Shown here piece by piece: positions 1-9,608 of a stretch of 64,000 nt of DNA (the first letter of the stretch is position 1; every line of letters starts with the position of its first letter). Source of the DNA: Chryseobacterium jejuense (GTDB lineage: Bacteria; Bacteroidota; Bacteroidia; Flavobacteriales; Weeksellaceae); contig NZ_JAGIPR010000013.1 of the NCBI RefSeq assembly GCF_017877355.1, forward strand, positions 62,001 through 126,000, written 5' to 3'. The translations under genes were made by a program, and so were the position numbers. The notes below the pieces were generated by a model that did not search any database, was not told the origin of the DNA, and was given only the letters and a program-made list of their open reading frames with translations.

Positions 1-232
1 AACCATCAACAGTACAAAAGATAAGATTGTACTGTTAACCCACAAAAATGCACATGTTCTTACAGGATTTAACGCTGATGATTTCAGTACTGCTAAGATT
101 AATAAGATTCCATTAAATCATAATTCACAGAAAGAAGCGATTGTTTTTCTTAATGACCAGACTTTAATGATTGCAGACGAAAAAGGAAAAGACGAAGGAG
201 GAAATGTATACCAGTTTTCGCTTAAGCCATAG
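1..232 (+). CDS. C-terminal end of an unidentified protein (partial)
   Basis: The frame beginning at base 2 is open from the window edge to a TAG at 230-232, giving about 76 residues. The tail has alternating short strands and ends FLNDQTLMIADEKGK, then VYQFSLKP. This repeating strand pattern is what beta-propeller or esterase-like secreted proteins look like near their end, but no catalytic motif is visible in this fragment. A hairpin terminator follows at 261-290, so this is the last gene of its unit. The start and most of the protein lie outside the window, and I cannot assign a function. Confidence 0.6.
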   Translation, partial: TINSTKDKIVLLTHKNAHVLTGFNADDFSTAKINKIPLNHNSQKEAIVFLNDQTLMIADEKGKDEGGNVYQFSLKP

Positions 233-260
233 ATTTTGAAAAGGCAATATATAAACTAAC

Positions 261-290
261 AATCCTATGGAAAACTCCATGGGATTTTTT
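261..290 (+). terminator. Rho-independent terminator after the partial first gene
   Basis: An 11-bp stem (AATCCTATGGA at 261-271 with TCCATGGGATT at 276-286, one G-T pair) with a four-base loop is followed by a T run. It lies 29 bases after the stop codon at 230-232. Confidence 0.75.
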
Positions 291-309
291 ATAAACAGCT
301 TCATTTTTA

Positions 310-765
310 TTATTGTTTCCTTTGAAATTCATCATAAAGCGGTTTCAATTCTTTTGGCGGATTACCGGAATCAAAACTTGCAGAAGTATAAGGTGTGCCA
401 TTACTTGTGATAATAAGATTGGCAATCATAGCCTGATCGGAATGTCGTCCTGTAGTAGGAGCTTCAAGAGTTGATATTTTAGATAAATCAATAGCTGCAG
501 CCTGTTTTGAGATACGTTCCCAGTCAGAAGAAGACATAGGTTTATTATTTTCCTCACCATTAAAAGAAGTTGTTCTGGACTTTGGCGTAAAGGTGATTGT
601 TGTATGGAAACCTCTGGTTTGTTCTGTTAACTGTATTTTTTCAATTTTTGTCTGTTGCATACTTACATTTGCATTTTTTTCAATGTTTCCATTTTTGCTT
701 TGGTTCTGGCAATGAATACTTGATAAAACTAAAATGATATTAATAGAAGCAATTAGTGTTTTCAT
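310..765 (-). CDS. Small predicted lipoprotein of unknown function
   Basis: The 151-residue product starts with MKTLIASINIILVLSSIHC, a short basic start, a hydrophobic stretch and a cysteine in a lipobox-like position. This suggests export and lipid anchoring in the cell envelope. The rest is polar, with no conserved motif that I recognise. It stands alone on the minus strand, downstream of the phosphoesterase-barrel gene but separated from it by a terminator at 842-870. A short conserved-looking middle (GRHSDQAMIANLII) followed by SGNPPKELKPLYDEF resembles small secreted flavobacterial proteins of unknown role. The product is a hypothetical protein. Confidence 0.7.
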   Translation of the reverse strand: MKTLIASINIILVLSSIHCQNQSKNGNIEKNANVSMQQTKIEKIQLTEQTRGFHTTITFTPKSRTTSFNGEENNKPMSSSDWERISKQAAAIDLSKISTLEAPTTGRHSDQAMIANLIITSNGTPYTSASFDSGNPPKELKPLYDEFQRKQ

Positions 766-841
766 TGTGTGCTTTTTTATAATTGTTTGTTACAGCTAAA
801 GTATAAAAAGGTATTGAATATAAAACTATTATGTTCGTTAA

Positions 842-870
842 AAAAGAAAAACTCAGGAAACTCCTGAGCT
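842..870 (-). terminator. Terminator of the phosphoesterase-barrel gene
   Basis: CTCAGGA at 853-859 pairs with TCCTGAG at 863-869 around a three-base loop. Read on the minus strand it is followed by a T-rich run (bases 842-852). It lies 23 bases past the stop at 893. Confidence 0.75.
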
Positions 871-892
871 TTTGTAGGTAAATATTTTTTAA

Positions 893-3800
893 TTAAAATT
901 TCATTCCTATACCTGCAGAGATTCGTCCACCATCTGCGCCATAGAAATAATTCAGTCTGGCAGACATCATTTCCACGACGCTTAGCCAAATCCCGGCCCC
1001 TACTGATTGATGCCATTTTCTGGAGTACTCCCCATCATTCCATACACGTCCAATATCATAGCCTACAAGGATTCCCAGATTGGCAGGGATAATATTATTT
1101 CTGATTCTTCCAAAATTCCAACGGATCTCAGAATTATTGATAAAATAAGATCTTCCTGAGAATCTTTCATTTCTGAAGGCACGCATACCATTGTTACCGC
1201 CGATAGCTGCAGCCTGATAGAATTCAAAATTATCATTATTGATCCACATGGCATTGCTGGCATTGGCAAATACGAAAACCCCTTTTTTATCAATTCTGTG
1301 GTCAATCGCAAATTTTCCTTTTATGGTAAGGAAGTTTCTGTTGAAATTGGAAAATGTAGCTTTCCAGTCGGCATTCAGCATCAGTTCCATTCCCAGAGTT
1401 GGGAAGGCAGGGTTATCTGCATTTTTATAACTGAAAGTATAATTAGCACCTAAGAACTGTTGGCTGTCAAAAACTTCAGATCTTACATCTGGGGAAGTAT
1501 TGATAAAGCGTCCGTCTTTTCTCTGTACTTTATTATCTTCAAAAGTAAGCTGCATCTGATGATTAAAATTCATCCAGCCCTTCTTCGAGATGGAAGGGGC
1601 TACATTAAATTTGGAAATTCTTGCCCTGTTGTATTCTCTTTCCGTAGCTTCTTTATCATACGGGCTTTCATTGGATAGTCCAAAAAAGTTCTGTGAAAAT
1701 CTTGGGGTAGTATAAGCTGCATCAATATTAAAATTCCATCCTGAAATTGCTTTCTTGAAAACACCTTTATAAATAAGGCTGAACCCGGCAGTAGCAGTAT
1801 AAAAATTGGCTTTTAAACTATGTCTTTGGGTAAAAGGGTCACGGATGAAGTTATTCACAGTATAATTAGCCAAAACACCCACGATAACCCCGTCATCTGG
1901 GTTATAATCCAAATTAGGGTATCCTGCGAATGCATTGTATTTTGGATGCTTATAATTGTAGGTGTTTATCTCATAATCATCTGCAATATTTTTGGTAGTA
2001 TTTCCTGCATTGTAGGTGTTTTTTTGAGATGCAAAGTCATAGATTTTTACTTTTCTTCCATCTGCCACATTATAGATATCATGGTTATAACCGCCAATCA
2101 GTCTGATGTTCATTTTAGGGCGGCCGGTTCCCACAACTTCATAAATATCATCATCTTCCAGCCCATAAATCCAAAGTTCTTTTGTTTTTGAATCATGATA
2201 CGTTTTTTCAAAAACCAGTTCGTTTTTATCTTTGTTTTTACCTAATTTATATTGCTGTACACGTACGGAATGTCCGTTTTTGGAAATGACAAATTTATCA
2301 GGTTCCACAGTTCCTGCCAAAGGAACTTTTTCCTGCAGGACATTGTAGTAATCGGATGCGTATTTCTGCAGTTTTGTTTTTCTTATTTTAAGTTTTCTCT
2401 GGATCTCTGCTATGGTGCTATCCTGAACTTCTTTAGGAAGGTTATGGAATGCATCATCTATATCCGCATCGGTTAGATGTTCCTGAATGTATTTTGCCTG
2501 AGCTTCCCATTCTTCCTGACTAGAACTTTTTAAAAAGACAAGATCCATAGGATAAGGTTCCATAGCCAGCCATTTTACGCTGCTGATATCTTCTGTAAAG
2601 GTTTTCATGTGTCGGATAGCCGGAACATTCATGATCAGTCTGAATGCCGACCCGTCATATTTACTGAACGCCTGATCTCTGTCTTTTGGAATCGGTTTAT
2701 AGATGATTTTATCACCTTTTTCATATTCTGCCCATTTCCACTGATCTGAATGCCTGTCCCAGTCACCAATCAGCATATCAAACAATCTTGCTCTGATATA
2801 AGACTCCCTGTCTACGGAGTATTTATAGTTTTTGGTCAGGTTTTTCAGGACATCGTCAGTGGAGACGATATCTTTTGCATTATCGAGGTAGGCCAATGTT
2901 TTAGGATCTGAAGAAAAACGTTCTTCAATCATATACATTTCATCACCGTAGTTTTGATTATATTTTCCTAAAGCCTGCTGCTTGGGAATATAATATAACT
3001 TCGGATTGCTATGGAAAATATTCAGCTTTTCTGACATATTTCCTATGGTAAACGGAGTAAAAGGATGGTTGGTGGTATAGAAGTCCAAAAGGAATTTCTC
3101 CGGGAAAGTATTGGTAAGTTCTTCTCCCAATGTGCTTTTTTGGAAAGCCATATTGTTGAGGAACCGTACTGCACTTTTTTTCACACCACGCATCACGAAC
3201 TCCTGTCCGTCATTAGCTTTTAACCTTAAACTGTTAGACTGATTCCCTCCTCCTTCTCTGAAAGGGATATAACCGCCATTTAGCTCAGAAAGATTGGCCG
3301 TAGGGGCCTCAATAGGAATTCCGTAATAATTTCGGTAGTGATCTCCCCAAAGCCATCGGTAAAAACCACCTTTCTGGGTAAGCTGAACCGGATAGATGCT
3401 GGAAGAGAATGTAGCTGGGAATGTATTGGGAAAATTATTCACAAATTCATCAGGCTTGGATATAACGGAAATCTGTGATAATTTCTGAAGTTTAGCATCT
3501 TTTGTGGAAAAAAATTCCACATCGGTACTCTGGTCTTTTCTGATATTAAGGATAGCAAAGCCGTTTCCTCCATAGGAAAAGTCTGTTTTTTCAGCAATGG
3601 TAGAAGGATCTGTTTTAGAACCTGCACCACTGATGATCTGTCTCATATTTCCTTCTTCATGATACTGTAAATTGTGGTCATGTCCGGAAACGAAGATGAC
3701 ATTATCTTTATCCTGCACAATACTTTTCAGCCTGTTAGCTAGCTCTGTGTAGTGCTGATTGTTAATATCTGCCGGGCTGATTCCTGAAGAGCTTCTTAGA

Positions 3801-4609
3801 ATATTAATAAGACTCGCCACTCCCGGTACTGGTATTTTACTTTTCAGAGGAAAAAGGTGCGACTTCGCTGAATGAAATCCTGCGTGGGTTCCACTGCTGA
3901 TAATCGGATGATGCAGAGCAACAATAATTTTTTTACCCTGATTTTTAATGATAAGATCTTTAAATTCTGTGTAAAAGTCTTCACGGGTTTTGATGTTGCA
4001 GCTTTTATTAATTCCGGGATAGTTGTCCCAGTTGGTAATTGCCCATTCTGTATCAATGGCGATCAGTTTAATATCTTTAGTGATGCTGATGTCATCAATA
4101 GGACAGCCGTTTTTCGGCAGGAAGGCTTTTTTATCATCAAAATATTTTTTCACCAATGATTCCTGAGCATTTAATCCGCTCAAGCCACTATACCAATCAT
4201 GGTTTCCAGGGATTACAAGAGTTTTCCCTTTAAAATTTTTAGTAATAGCCAGTTGATCTTCCAGTTTTTGTTTGGCTAAAGCATAGCCTTTATCAGATTC
4301 TTTAGGCATTCCGTTGGGATAGATGTTATCTCCAAGGAAGATCAGCATAGAGTTACTGTCTGCGGAATCGAGCTTGTCTTTAAGTAAATTCAGCGTTTTC
4401 TGTGCTTGTGGTTCATCTGCATTTCCGGCATCTCCAATCAGGAAAAGTTTAAAATCATTTTCAGATTTTATCTCGGAATCTTTTACTTCGAATAAGTTTT
4501 TGCCTTTTTGTACGTTATATGTTGCGCAGGAATACATGACTCCGGCGGACATTATTGTTCTCAGAACAATAGAAGTATTTTTTAGATGAGTTTTAAAGGA
4601 TAAATTCAT
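893..4609 (-). CDS. Metallophosphoesterase fused to an Omp85-like outer-membrane barrel
   Basis: The protein has 1,238 residues. The first part (about 50-340) is a calcineurin-like phosphoesterase: FLIGDAG, FLGDN, PGNHDWY, LHHP and SGHDHN supply the metal ligands in family order. The C-terminal 350 residues look like an Omp85/BamA-type barrel, with a conserved GMRAFRNERFSGRSYF segment, repeated amphipathic strands and a final phenylalanine. The middle (about 612-650) has LIGDWDRHSDQW and then KPIPKDRDQAF, a layout reminiscent of CotH/HipA/Fam20-type kinase folds. The start has a cysteine in MYSC that could be a lipobox. The arrangement resembles type Vd proteins, in which a barrel carries an enzyme to the surface. 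Substrate unknown. It is divergent from the HD gene, with only 26 bases between the two starts. Confidence 0.85.
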   Translation of the reverse strand: MNLSFKTHLKNTSIVLRTIMSAGVMYSCATYNVQKGKNLFEVKDSEIKSENDFKLFLIGDAGNADEPQAQKTLNLLKDKLDSADSNSMLIFLGDNIYPNGMPKESDKGYALAKQKLEDQLAITKNFKGKTLVIPGNHDWYSGLSGLNAQESLVKKYFDDKKAFLPKNGCPIDDISITKDIKLIAIDTEWAITNWDNYPGINKSCNIKTREDFYTEFKDLIIKNQGKKIIVALHHPIISSGTHAGFHSAKSHLFPLKSKIPVPGVASLINILRSSSGISPADINNQHYTELANRLKSIVQDKDNVIFVSGHDHNLQYHEEGNMRQIISGAGSKTDPSTIAEKTDFSYGGNGFAILNIRKDQSTDVEFFSTKDAKLQKLSQISVISKPDEFVNNFPNTFPATFSSSIYPVQLTQKGGFYRWLWGDHYRNYYGIPIEAPTANLSELNGGYIPFREGGGNQSNSLRLKANDGQEFVMRGVKKSAVRFLNNMAFQKSTLGEELTNTFPEKFLLDFYTTNHPFTPFTIGNMSEKLNIFHSNPKLYYIPKQQALGKYNQNYGDEMYMIEERFSSDPKTLAYLDNAKDIVSTDDVLKNLTKNYKYSVDRESYIRARLFDMLIGDWDRHSDQWKWAEYEKGDKIIYKPIPKDRDQAFSKYDGSAFRLIMNVPAIRHMKTFTEDISSVKWLAMEPYPMDLVFLKSSSQEEWEAQAKYIQEHLTDADIDDAFHNLPKEVQDSTIAEIQRKLKIRKTKLQKYASDYYNVLQEKVPLAGTVEPDKFVISKNGHSVRVQQYKLGKNKDKNELVFEKTYHDSKTKELWIYGLEDDDIYEVVGTGRPKMNIRLIGGYNHDIYNVADGRKVKIYDFASQKNTYNAGNTTKNIADDYEINTYNYKHPKYNAFAGYPNLDYNPDDGVIVGVLANYTVNNFIRDPFTQRHSLKANFYTATAGFSLIYKGVFKKAISGWNFNIDAAYTTPRFSQNFFGLSNESPYDKEATEREYNRARISKFNVAPSISKKGWMNFNHQMQLTFEDNKVQRKDGRFINTSPDVRSEVFDSQQFLGANYTFSYKNADNPAFPTLGMELMLNADWKATFSNFNRNFLTIKGKFAIDHRIDKKGVFVFANASNAMWINNDNFEFYQAAAIGGNNGMRAFRNERFSGRSYFINNSEIRWNFGRIRNNIIPANLGILVGYDIGRVWNDGEYSRKWHQSVGAGIWLSVVEMMSARLNYFYGADGGRISAGIGMKF

Positions 4610-4635
4610 AAATTTACATTAACAAAAATTCAGAA

Positions 4636-5811
4636 ATGAGCATTCTAGACAACGCTAAAAATTATGTTGAAATCTTATTCAAAGATAAGTTATCTTCAGT
4701 ATATTTTTATCATAATTTTATTCATACTGCCTATACGGTGAATAAGGCCGAGGAGATTATGAAGCATACCCCTGTTTCTGAAGAAGATCAGGAAAAAGTA
4801 CTTGTGGCCTTATGGTTTCATGATACAGGATATATAGAATGTGCCATGAACCATGAAGAAAGGGGAGTGGAGATCATGAAGAACTTTCTTCATCAGGAAA
4901 ATTATCCGGAAAGCTATATCTCAGATGTGGAAAAGCTGATTCTGGCCACTAAAATTACTTATGTTCCTCAGAACTTACTGGAGAAAATTGTAAAAGATGC
5001 AGACTTCAGTCATTTTGCCGGTCATGATTACAGTGATATTTCTGATGCCTTAAGAAAAGAGTGGGAGCTTACCAATGTAAGATGTTTCTCTAATGAAGAA
5101 TGGAATGCCGGAAATCTTGATATGCTTAAAAACAAGCATACTTTTTATACCGATTATGCTAATGAAAATTGGGAACCTTTAAAAAAGAAAAATATCAAGA
5201 AGATCGAGAAGAAGCTGGGAAAAGAAGAGGAGAAGAAAGATAATACTGATCCTAAATCTGAGAATAAAAAAGATAAAGAAAAATCAGACAGAAGTGTGGA
5301 TACCTTATTCAGGGTAACGCTTAACAACCATACAAGGCTGAGTGATATTGCAGACAGTAAAGCGAATATCCTGCTGTCTGTAAATGCGATTATTATTTCA
5401 GTGTGTCTTTCGGTACTGGTGCCAAAGCTGGATGCTCCTAAAAATTCTCACCTGATCCTGCCGAGTTTTATATTGCTATTATCCAGTGTTCTTACCATTA
5501 TATTTGCGATCCTGTCTACAAAACCCAATGTAACGAAGACTACGTTTACCACTCAGGATGTTACCAACAGAAAAGTGAATCTATTGTTCTTTGGGAATTT
5601 CCAGCAGATGCTGTTTGATGATTATCATAATGCAATGAGAGATCTCATCAAAGACAGGGATTATATTTATGATTCTATGGTGAAGGACCTGTATTATCTT
5701 GGAAAGGTACTTAACAGAAAGTATAAGCTTTTATCCATTACTTATAAGATATTTATGGCAGGAATTATTATTTCTGTGTTATCTTTTGGATTTGCTTTTC
5801 TTAGCCTTTAA
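4636..5811 (+). CDS. HD-domain protein with a C-terminal Pycsar-effector-like membrane module (DUF5706)
   Basis: The protein has 391 residues. Residues 20-130 form an HD phosphohydrolase domain: YHNFIH, WFHDTGY (H62-D63) and KDADFSHF hold the metal-binding residues. A lysine/glutamate-rich linker (about 180-215) follows. The C-terminal half has LSDIADSKANILLSVNA at the start of a membrane segment, two further hydrophobic helices and a polar stretch between them. That pattern matches the family called PycTM, the membrane effector of Pycsar antiphage systems. Here it is joined to an HD domain and no cyclase gene is nearby, so it is probably a resident chromosomal signalling protein. The ligand and reaction are not known. 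Confidence 0.8.
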   Translation: MSILDNAKNYVEILFKDKLSSVYFYHNFIHTAYTVNKAEEIMKHTPVSEEDQEKVLVALWFHDTGYIECAMNHEERGVEIMKNFLHQENYPESYISDVEKLILATKITYVPQNLLEKIVKDADFSHFAGHDYSDISDALRKEWELTNVRCFSNEEWNAGNLDMLKNKHTFYTDYANENWEPLKKKNIKKIEKKLGKEEEKKDNTDPKSENKKDKEKSDRSVDTLFRVTLNNHTRLSDIADSKANILLSVNAIIISVCLSVLVPKLDAPKNSHLILPSFILLLSSVLTIIFAILSTKPNVTKTTFTTQDVTNRKVNLLFFGNFQQMLFDDYHNAMRDLIKDRDYIYDSMVKDLYYLGKVLNRKYKLLSITYKIFMAGIIISVLSFGFAFLSL

Positions 5812-5905
5812 ATAAAAATAATAATGATTTTCAGCCAATTTGTATGTTGGCTGAAAAATGGTATTATTTCAAAGAGTATTTTTTGTGTAAATAAAAAAGC
5901 CGGTT

Positions 5906-8224
5906 TTATTTAACAGAATAATTCTGGCTGATAGAAACTCTCAATGCGAGCAATCCTGTAATTCCTTGAAGATCTTCTACTTTTAGAAATTCTATATCAT
6001 GTTGTAGAATGCCTTTCTTCTGAAGTTTGGTAACATATTCCAGATATTCTTTTTGATTTTCCATACCAAAATATACGATGGTAATTTTTCCGGGAGCTGT
6101 AATACGCTCTGAAGAATCTTTTACATGGGCTTTATCCAAGCGTTTTTTAATGATCTCGTAGTAGGAATTATAGGCTCCGTCTACATCAAAGCGCTTTTCA
6201 TCCATTCGGAAACGGATGTCTATTTTTTCATTATACACAAAGATCAGAGAAGCTATATCCAAAGAAATAGGAAGATCTTGTTTAAAGACTTGAAACTCAA
6301 GTTCCATTTTGCAGATGGTCTTCAGCTGCCAGTATCTTAGTTTGTGTACAACTTTTGAAGTATAGTGTAGCTCTGGAGAAATGTTATGGCCTATGTATAG
6401 ATTGTGCTCTACACCATCAGATTTAAATCTTTCATAGTAATGAGGAAAGATCTGTTGGGCCTTGATCTGGTTTTCATCCAGCATATCGGCCAGTTTTCTG
6501 TTGAGAAGTGTTATAGAATCGTCCAGTTTTTTTCTGTGATTATAGAACAGATCGGTTTGGGAGAGTACCTGTAAAAAATACTCCTTAATTTTTGTTTTTA
6601 CTTCCCGGGATGATCTCATTTCCAGCTTGGCTTGTAAAAAAGGATGAATTTCTTCTCTCAATAATCTCTGAAAACGTTGTTCAGTATCAGCTTTGATCTC
6701 ATTGTTCAGTTCATTCTCAAACATATCAAGAGCCAATGTGAATTTTTCTGAATCAGAATTTGTCAAGGTCAGAATATCAATAAGCCACTCAATTTGTTGG
6801 TTGAGATCCTGAAGCATTAATTTAAAACGTTTTTCAGAGGAAGAACGAATATCAGATACCCCAAATAAAGGTGTTAGATTCTTAAAGGAAATCTGTTTTA
6901 AAGTATAGATTTTTTTGCCAAGCGAAGCTGTGAAATATTTTTCAGCTTCATTTCTGAACTTCCATACTACACTATCATGGATTGAAGTGTATTCACGCTG
7001 GATAATAGCTTCTATCTGGTAATTTTTTTCAAAATAGAACCTGCTTAGGGAGAAAAGAATCATGTCTGAGAAAAACTCCATTTTTTTGAGTTTTAACCCG
7101 TTAAAACTACCGGCAATAGGAGAGGTGAACTCCATGATAGCAAGCAGATCATTGTCTTTCATGATAGGAATTACCATGAAACTGTTAACATTATTATCCT
7201 TTAAAATAGTAAAAGATGGAAGCTGCCTGACACTTTCATCCAGGTTATTCACATTGGAAACCACAATGGGTTTTGAATTATGACTTAAGTTGTTGAAAGT
7301 ATTTATTCTGGTCTCTTCATCAAAAGCATTGATCCAGAAGTCAAGGATATGATTTGTTAAGACACTTTCATAAATAGGAAGTTTATCAAGTTTCTGTTCC
7401 TTCTTATTGAAAGTCATCAGCCCGAAGTTGAGTTCAGCTACATCAAAATAAGATTTGAAGATTTCAGTAAGATTTTCATTGGGATTTAAATCTTCGGGAT
7501 CAATTTCTATCATGCTTGATTTAAGATCAGACAATGCTACCTCAGAGGTGCAATCTACAAGAGAAATAATAGTAAAACCTTTCAGTATCCATGATTGAGA
7601 GGGAAAATACTTTTTCCACAGTTTAAAATCATCCAGATTTTCCAACAGCATATCCAGGATATCATCAGAAGGAATTTTGGCTTCTTCTGTAGGAAAAATT
7701 TCTGTAAAATCTGAATTTACTGTAATCTTATAGTGTTTCATGATTCCCAGTTTATTGGGGATATCATAATAAAAAGGAATGGAGCTTTTAATGTCTTTTT
7801 TAAAATAAGACTGAAGGATCAGGCAGCAACAGAATACATAAAACTCATTATCACTAATATTTCTGAGTTCGATCTCAAAGTCTTTTCCTGCATCTTTCAG
7901 TATTCCCTTAAATCTTTCGGTATAATTAAAGGTGATGTTGGAAAGAGGAATACTTGCTGCTTTTATTTCATTATGGGTAAGACCGGTAGGGAAGAGATCA
8001 GCAAGAAGAAGCTTGATGAGCTCTTCGTTTTTTTCCAAAAGGCTGATATCCTGAAAGCCATCTTTAAGCTCCTTAAAGTTCTTTGTCTTCTCTATTAAAG
8101 ATTCAGCATAATTAACCCTGTATTCCAGACGGTCATTATAACGGATATGTTCCAATACATCCAAATATTTTTTGAATGATATATAAACCTGAAAGGGAGA
8201 GTCTTTTTTGTAAAGATTGGTCAA
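5906..8224 (-). CDS. Large GAF-like domain protein, function unknown
   Basis: The protein has 772 residues and no signal peptide or membrane helix, so it is probably cytoplasmic. The stretch at about 255-420 looks like a GAF sensory domain, with a central core of NSFMVIPIMKDNDLLAIMEF and flanking helices. The rest is mostly helical and rich in charged residues, with no kinase, cyclase or DNA-binding motif that I can see. It stands alone on the minus strand, convergent with the HD gene, with about 94 bases between their ends. Proteins of this size and order are common in Flavobacteriaceae genomes, and I have no function for it. Confidence 0.7.
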   Translation of the reverse strand: MTNLYKKDSPFQVYISFKKYLDVLEHIRYNDRLEYRVNYAESLIEKTKNFKELKDGFQDISLLEKNEELIKLLLADLFPTGLTHNEIKAASIPLSNITFNYTERFKGILKDAGKDFEIELRNISDNEFYVFCCCLILQSYFKKDIKSSIPFYYDIPNKLGIMKHYKITVNSDFTEIFPTEEAKIPSDDILDMLLENLDDFKLWKKYFPSQSWILKGFTIISLVDCTSEVALSDLKSSMIEIDPEDLNPNENLTEIFKSYFDVAELNFGLMTFNKKEQKLDKLPIYESVLTNHILDFWINAFDEETRINTFNNLSHNSKPIVVSNVNNLDESVRQLPSFTILKDNNVNSFMVIPIMKDNDLLAIMEFTSPIAGSFNGLKLKKMEFFSDMILFSLSRFYFEKNYQIEAIIQREYTSIHDSVVWKFRNEAEKYFTASLGKKIYTLKQISFKNLTPLFGVSDIRSSSEKRFKLMLQDLNQQIEWLIDILTLTNSDSEKFTLALDMFENELNNEIKADTEQRFQRLLREEIHPFLQAKLEMRSSREVKTKIKEYFLQVLSQTDLFYNHRKKLDDSITLLNRKLADMLDENQIKAQQIFPHYYERFKSDGVEHNLYIGHNISPELHYTSKVVHKLRYWQLKTICKMELEFQVFKQDLPISLDIASLIFVYNEKIDIRFRMDEKRFDVDGAYNSYYEIIKKRLDKAHVKDSSERITAPGKITIVYFGMENQKEYLEYVTKLQKKGILQHDIEFLKVEDLQGITGLLALRVSISQNYSVK

Positions 8225-8433
8225 CTGCTGAAATTTAGAGTAAAGTTATGAAAAAAAGACTATTTCCAACTCTGTTTTGGATTGGTGAAAATGATTCTTT
8301 AGAACTGCTTTATTTTATTTTGTTGAACAAATAATCAAAAAGAATAGCACATTGCATGTTTATGTTCTAATTTTAAAAAATATTTGTAGCGAGAAATCAT
8401 TTCTACATGATCGAAAGATAAAACCGATCTTTT

Positions 8434-8925
8434 CTATTTTGTATTGACGGAGTTGTCCTGTCGCTTTGATAGAGGGATTTCAATCCTCTTATCTTTAACG
8501 AGTGATAAAGCAAATTCTTTGAATGATTCCTGAGCACTAAGGATATAATCATCCAGAATGTTTCTTTGGGTTTCCTCATTGATGATTTTATCAATTTCCC
8601 CAGTATTATGGTAGTAAAAAAGATAGGTTTCATAGTTGGTTTCTGCCAATTCATCATTCAAATAGTTGTCTACTTTGAACTTTACTTTTAAAGAGGTTCT
8701 ATTCTGGGAAATATCTTCAGCAGTATAGGTAGCAGCACATCCTGAACCACAGCTTAGAGTGAAGGAATTGTTTTCCATATCCGTTATGGTTTCTTTGGAA
8801 GGAGCTGTTGCAGCTGTAGTTTGGACTGGAGGAAGATTTTCTATTTTTTGTTCCAGCGTTTTCTTTTTGCATGAAGATAGAATGGAAATTATGAACAGGG
8901 ATGTTAGAATTATTTTTGTTTTCAT
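8434..8925 (-). CDS. Predicted lipoprotein, last gene of the effector operon
   Basis: A longer reading frame exists upstream, but I place the start at 8925. There MKTKIILTSLFIISILSSC is a textbook lipoprotein signal with a lipobox cysteine at residue 19, giving a 163-residue product. The longer version would overlap the preceding ankyrin gene by about 70 bases and bury the signal. The mature part contains a small cysteine pair (LSCGSGCAATY) and otherwise no known domain. It follows the ankyrin lipoprotein by 13 bases and closes a run of six lipoprotein genes. It probably acts in the periplasm. A role protecting against the upstream hydrolase is inferred from position only. Confidence 0.75.
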   Translation of the reverse strand: MKTKIILTSLFIISILSSCKKKTLEQKIENLPPVQTTAATAPSKETITDMENNSFTLSCGSGCAATYTAEDISQNRTSLKVKFKVDNYLNDELAETNYETYLFYYHNTGEIDKIINEETQRNILDDYILSAQESFKEFALSLVKDKRIEIPLSKRQDNSVNTK

Positions 8926-8938
8926 ATAATCCAATGGG

Positions 8939-9595
8939 TTATTTTTTGAATAAATTAAAGATGCTTTTATTATTCTCTTTGGCGTAATTATAGGCAGAGA
9001 AGCCTTCAAAGGTCATTTCATGTGGATCTGCTCCTTTTTCAAGTAATAACGTAACAATTCTGGGTTGGTTGCTTTGAGTGGCTTCCAAAATGGGAATAAA
9101 TTTTTTGTTTCCTTCGGGATCGGTAAAAGTTTCTACCCTTGTTCCTGATTGTATCAATAGAGTCACGATATTAACATTCTTGGAATTAATGGCTGCTACA
9201 AGAAGGGAATATCCTTCATCATTGATCTGAGTATTGAGGTCTGCTTTATGGTCTATAAGAAATTTCGCCATTTTTTCATTTCCTGTATTAATGGCAATAT
9301 ACAATGCTCCATAGGCATAGTATTCATCTTCTGCAGCATTGTTAATATCGGCACCATTTTTTAACAGTTTGTCAACTTCTTCAATGTTTCCGGACTTTAC
9401 AGCCAATCCAAGTGTATTATATTTTAAATGATCTTCCTGATCCTGAGATGAAGTTTCAACAACTTGCTGGGGTTTTGCTGTAGTATCTTTTATGATTGCT
9501 TTTTCAGCTGTTGGCTGGTTGTCTTTTTTTACTTCTTTAGAGCTACAATTCATTAATGAAATTATGGCTAATACAGCTACTACATTTTTTATCAT
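8939..9595 (-). CDS. Ankyrin-repeat lipoprotein
   Basis: The 218-residue product begins with a lipoprotein signal ending in SLMNCSS, then a lysine-rich spacer. From about residue 60 to the end there are four or five ankyrin repeats, seen as LGLAVKSGNIEEVDKLLKNG, ALYIAINTGNEKMAKFLIDH, LLVAAINSKNVNIVTLLIQS and ILEATQSNQPRIVTLLLEKG. Ankyrin repeats bind other proteins, so this is a periplasmic binding protein fixed to a membrane. It lies in the six-lipoprotein run downstream of the peptidoglycan hydrolase gene, 13 bases after the preceding stop. Binding and neutralising a secreted enzyme would fit but is not shown. Confidence 0.85.
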   Translation of the reverse strand: MIKNVVAVLAIISLMNCSSKEVKKDNQPTAEKAIIKDTTAKPQQVVETSSQDQEDHLKYNTLGLAVKSGNIEEVDKLLKNGADINNAAEDEYYAYGALYIAINTGNEKMAKFLIDHKADLNTQINDEGYSLLVAAINSKNVNIVTLLIQSGTRVETFTDPEGNKKFIPILEATQSNQPRIVTLLLEKGADPHEMTFEGFSAYNYAKENNKSIFNLFKK

Positions 9596-9608
9596 AAACC
9601 AAAAGTAT

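Noticed and set aside
4636..5811. Complete Pycsar system
   Set aside because: The membrane module is present, but no cyclase gene lies on either side.
8248..8340. A 28-residue plus-strand frame starting MKKRLFPTLFW
   Set aside because: Too short, with no promoter or conserved pattern in sight.
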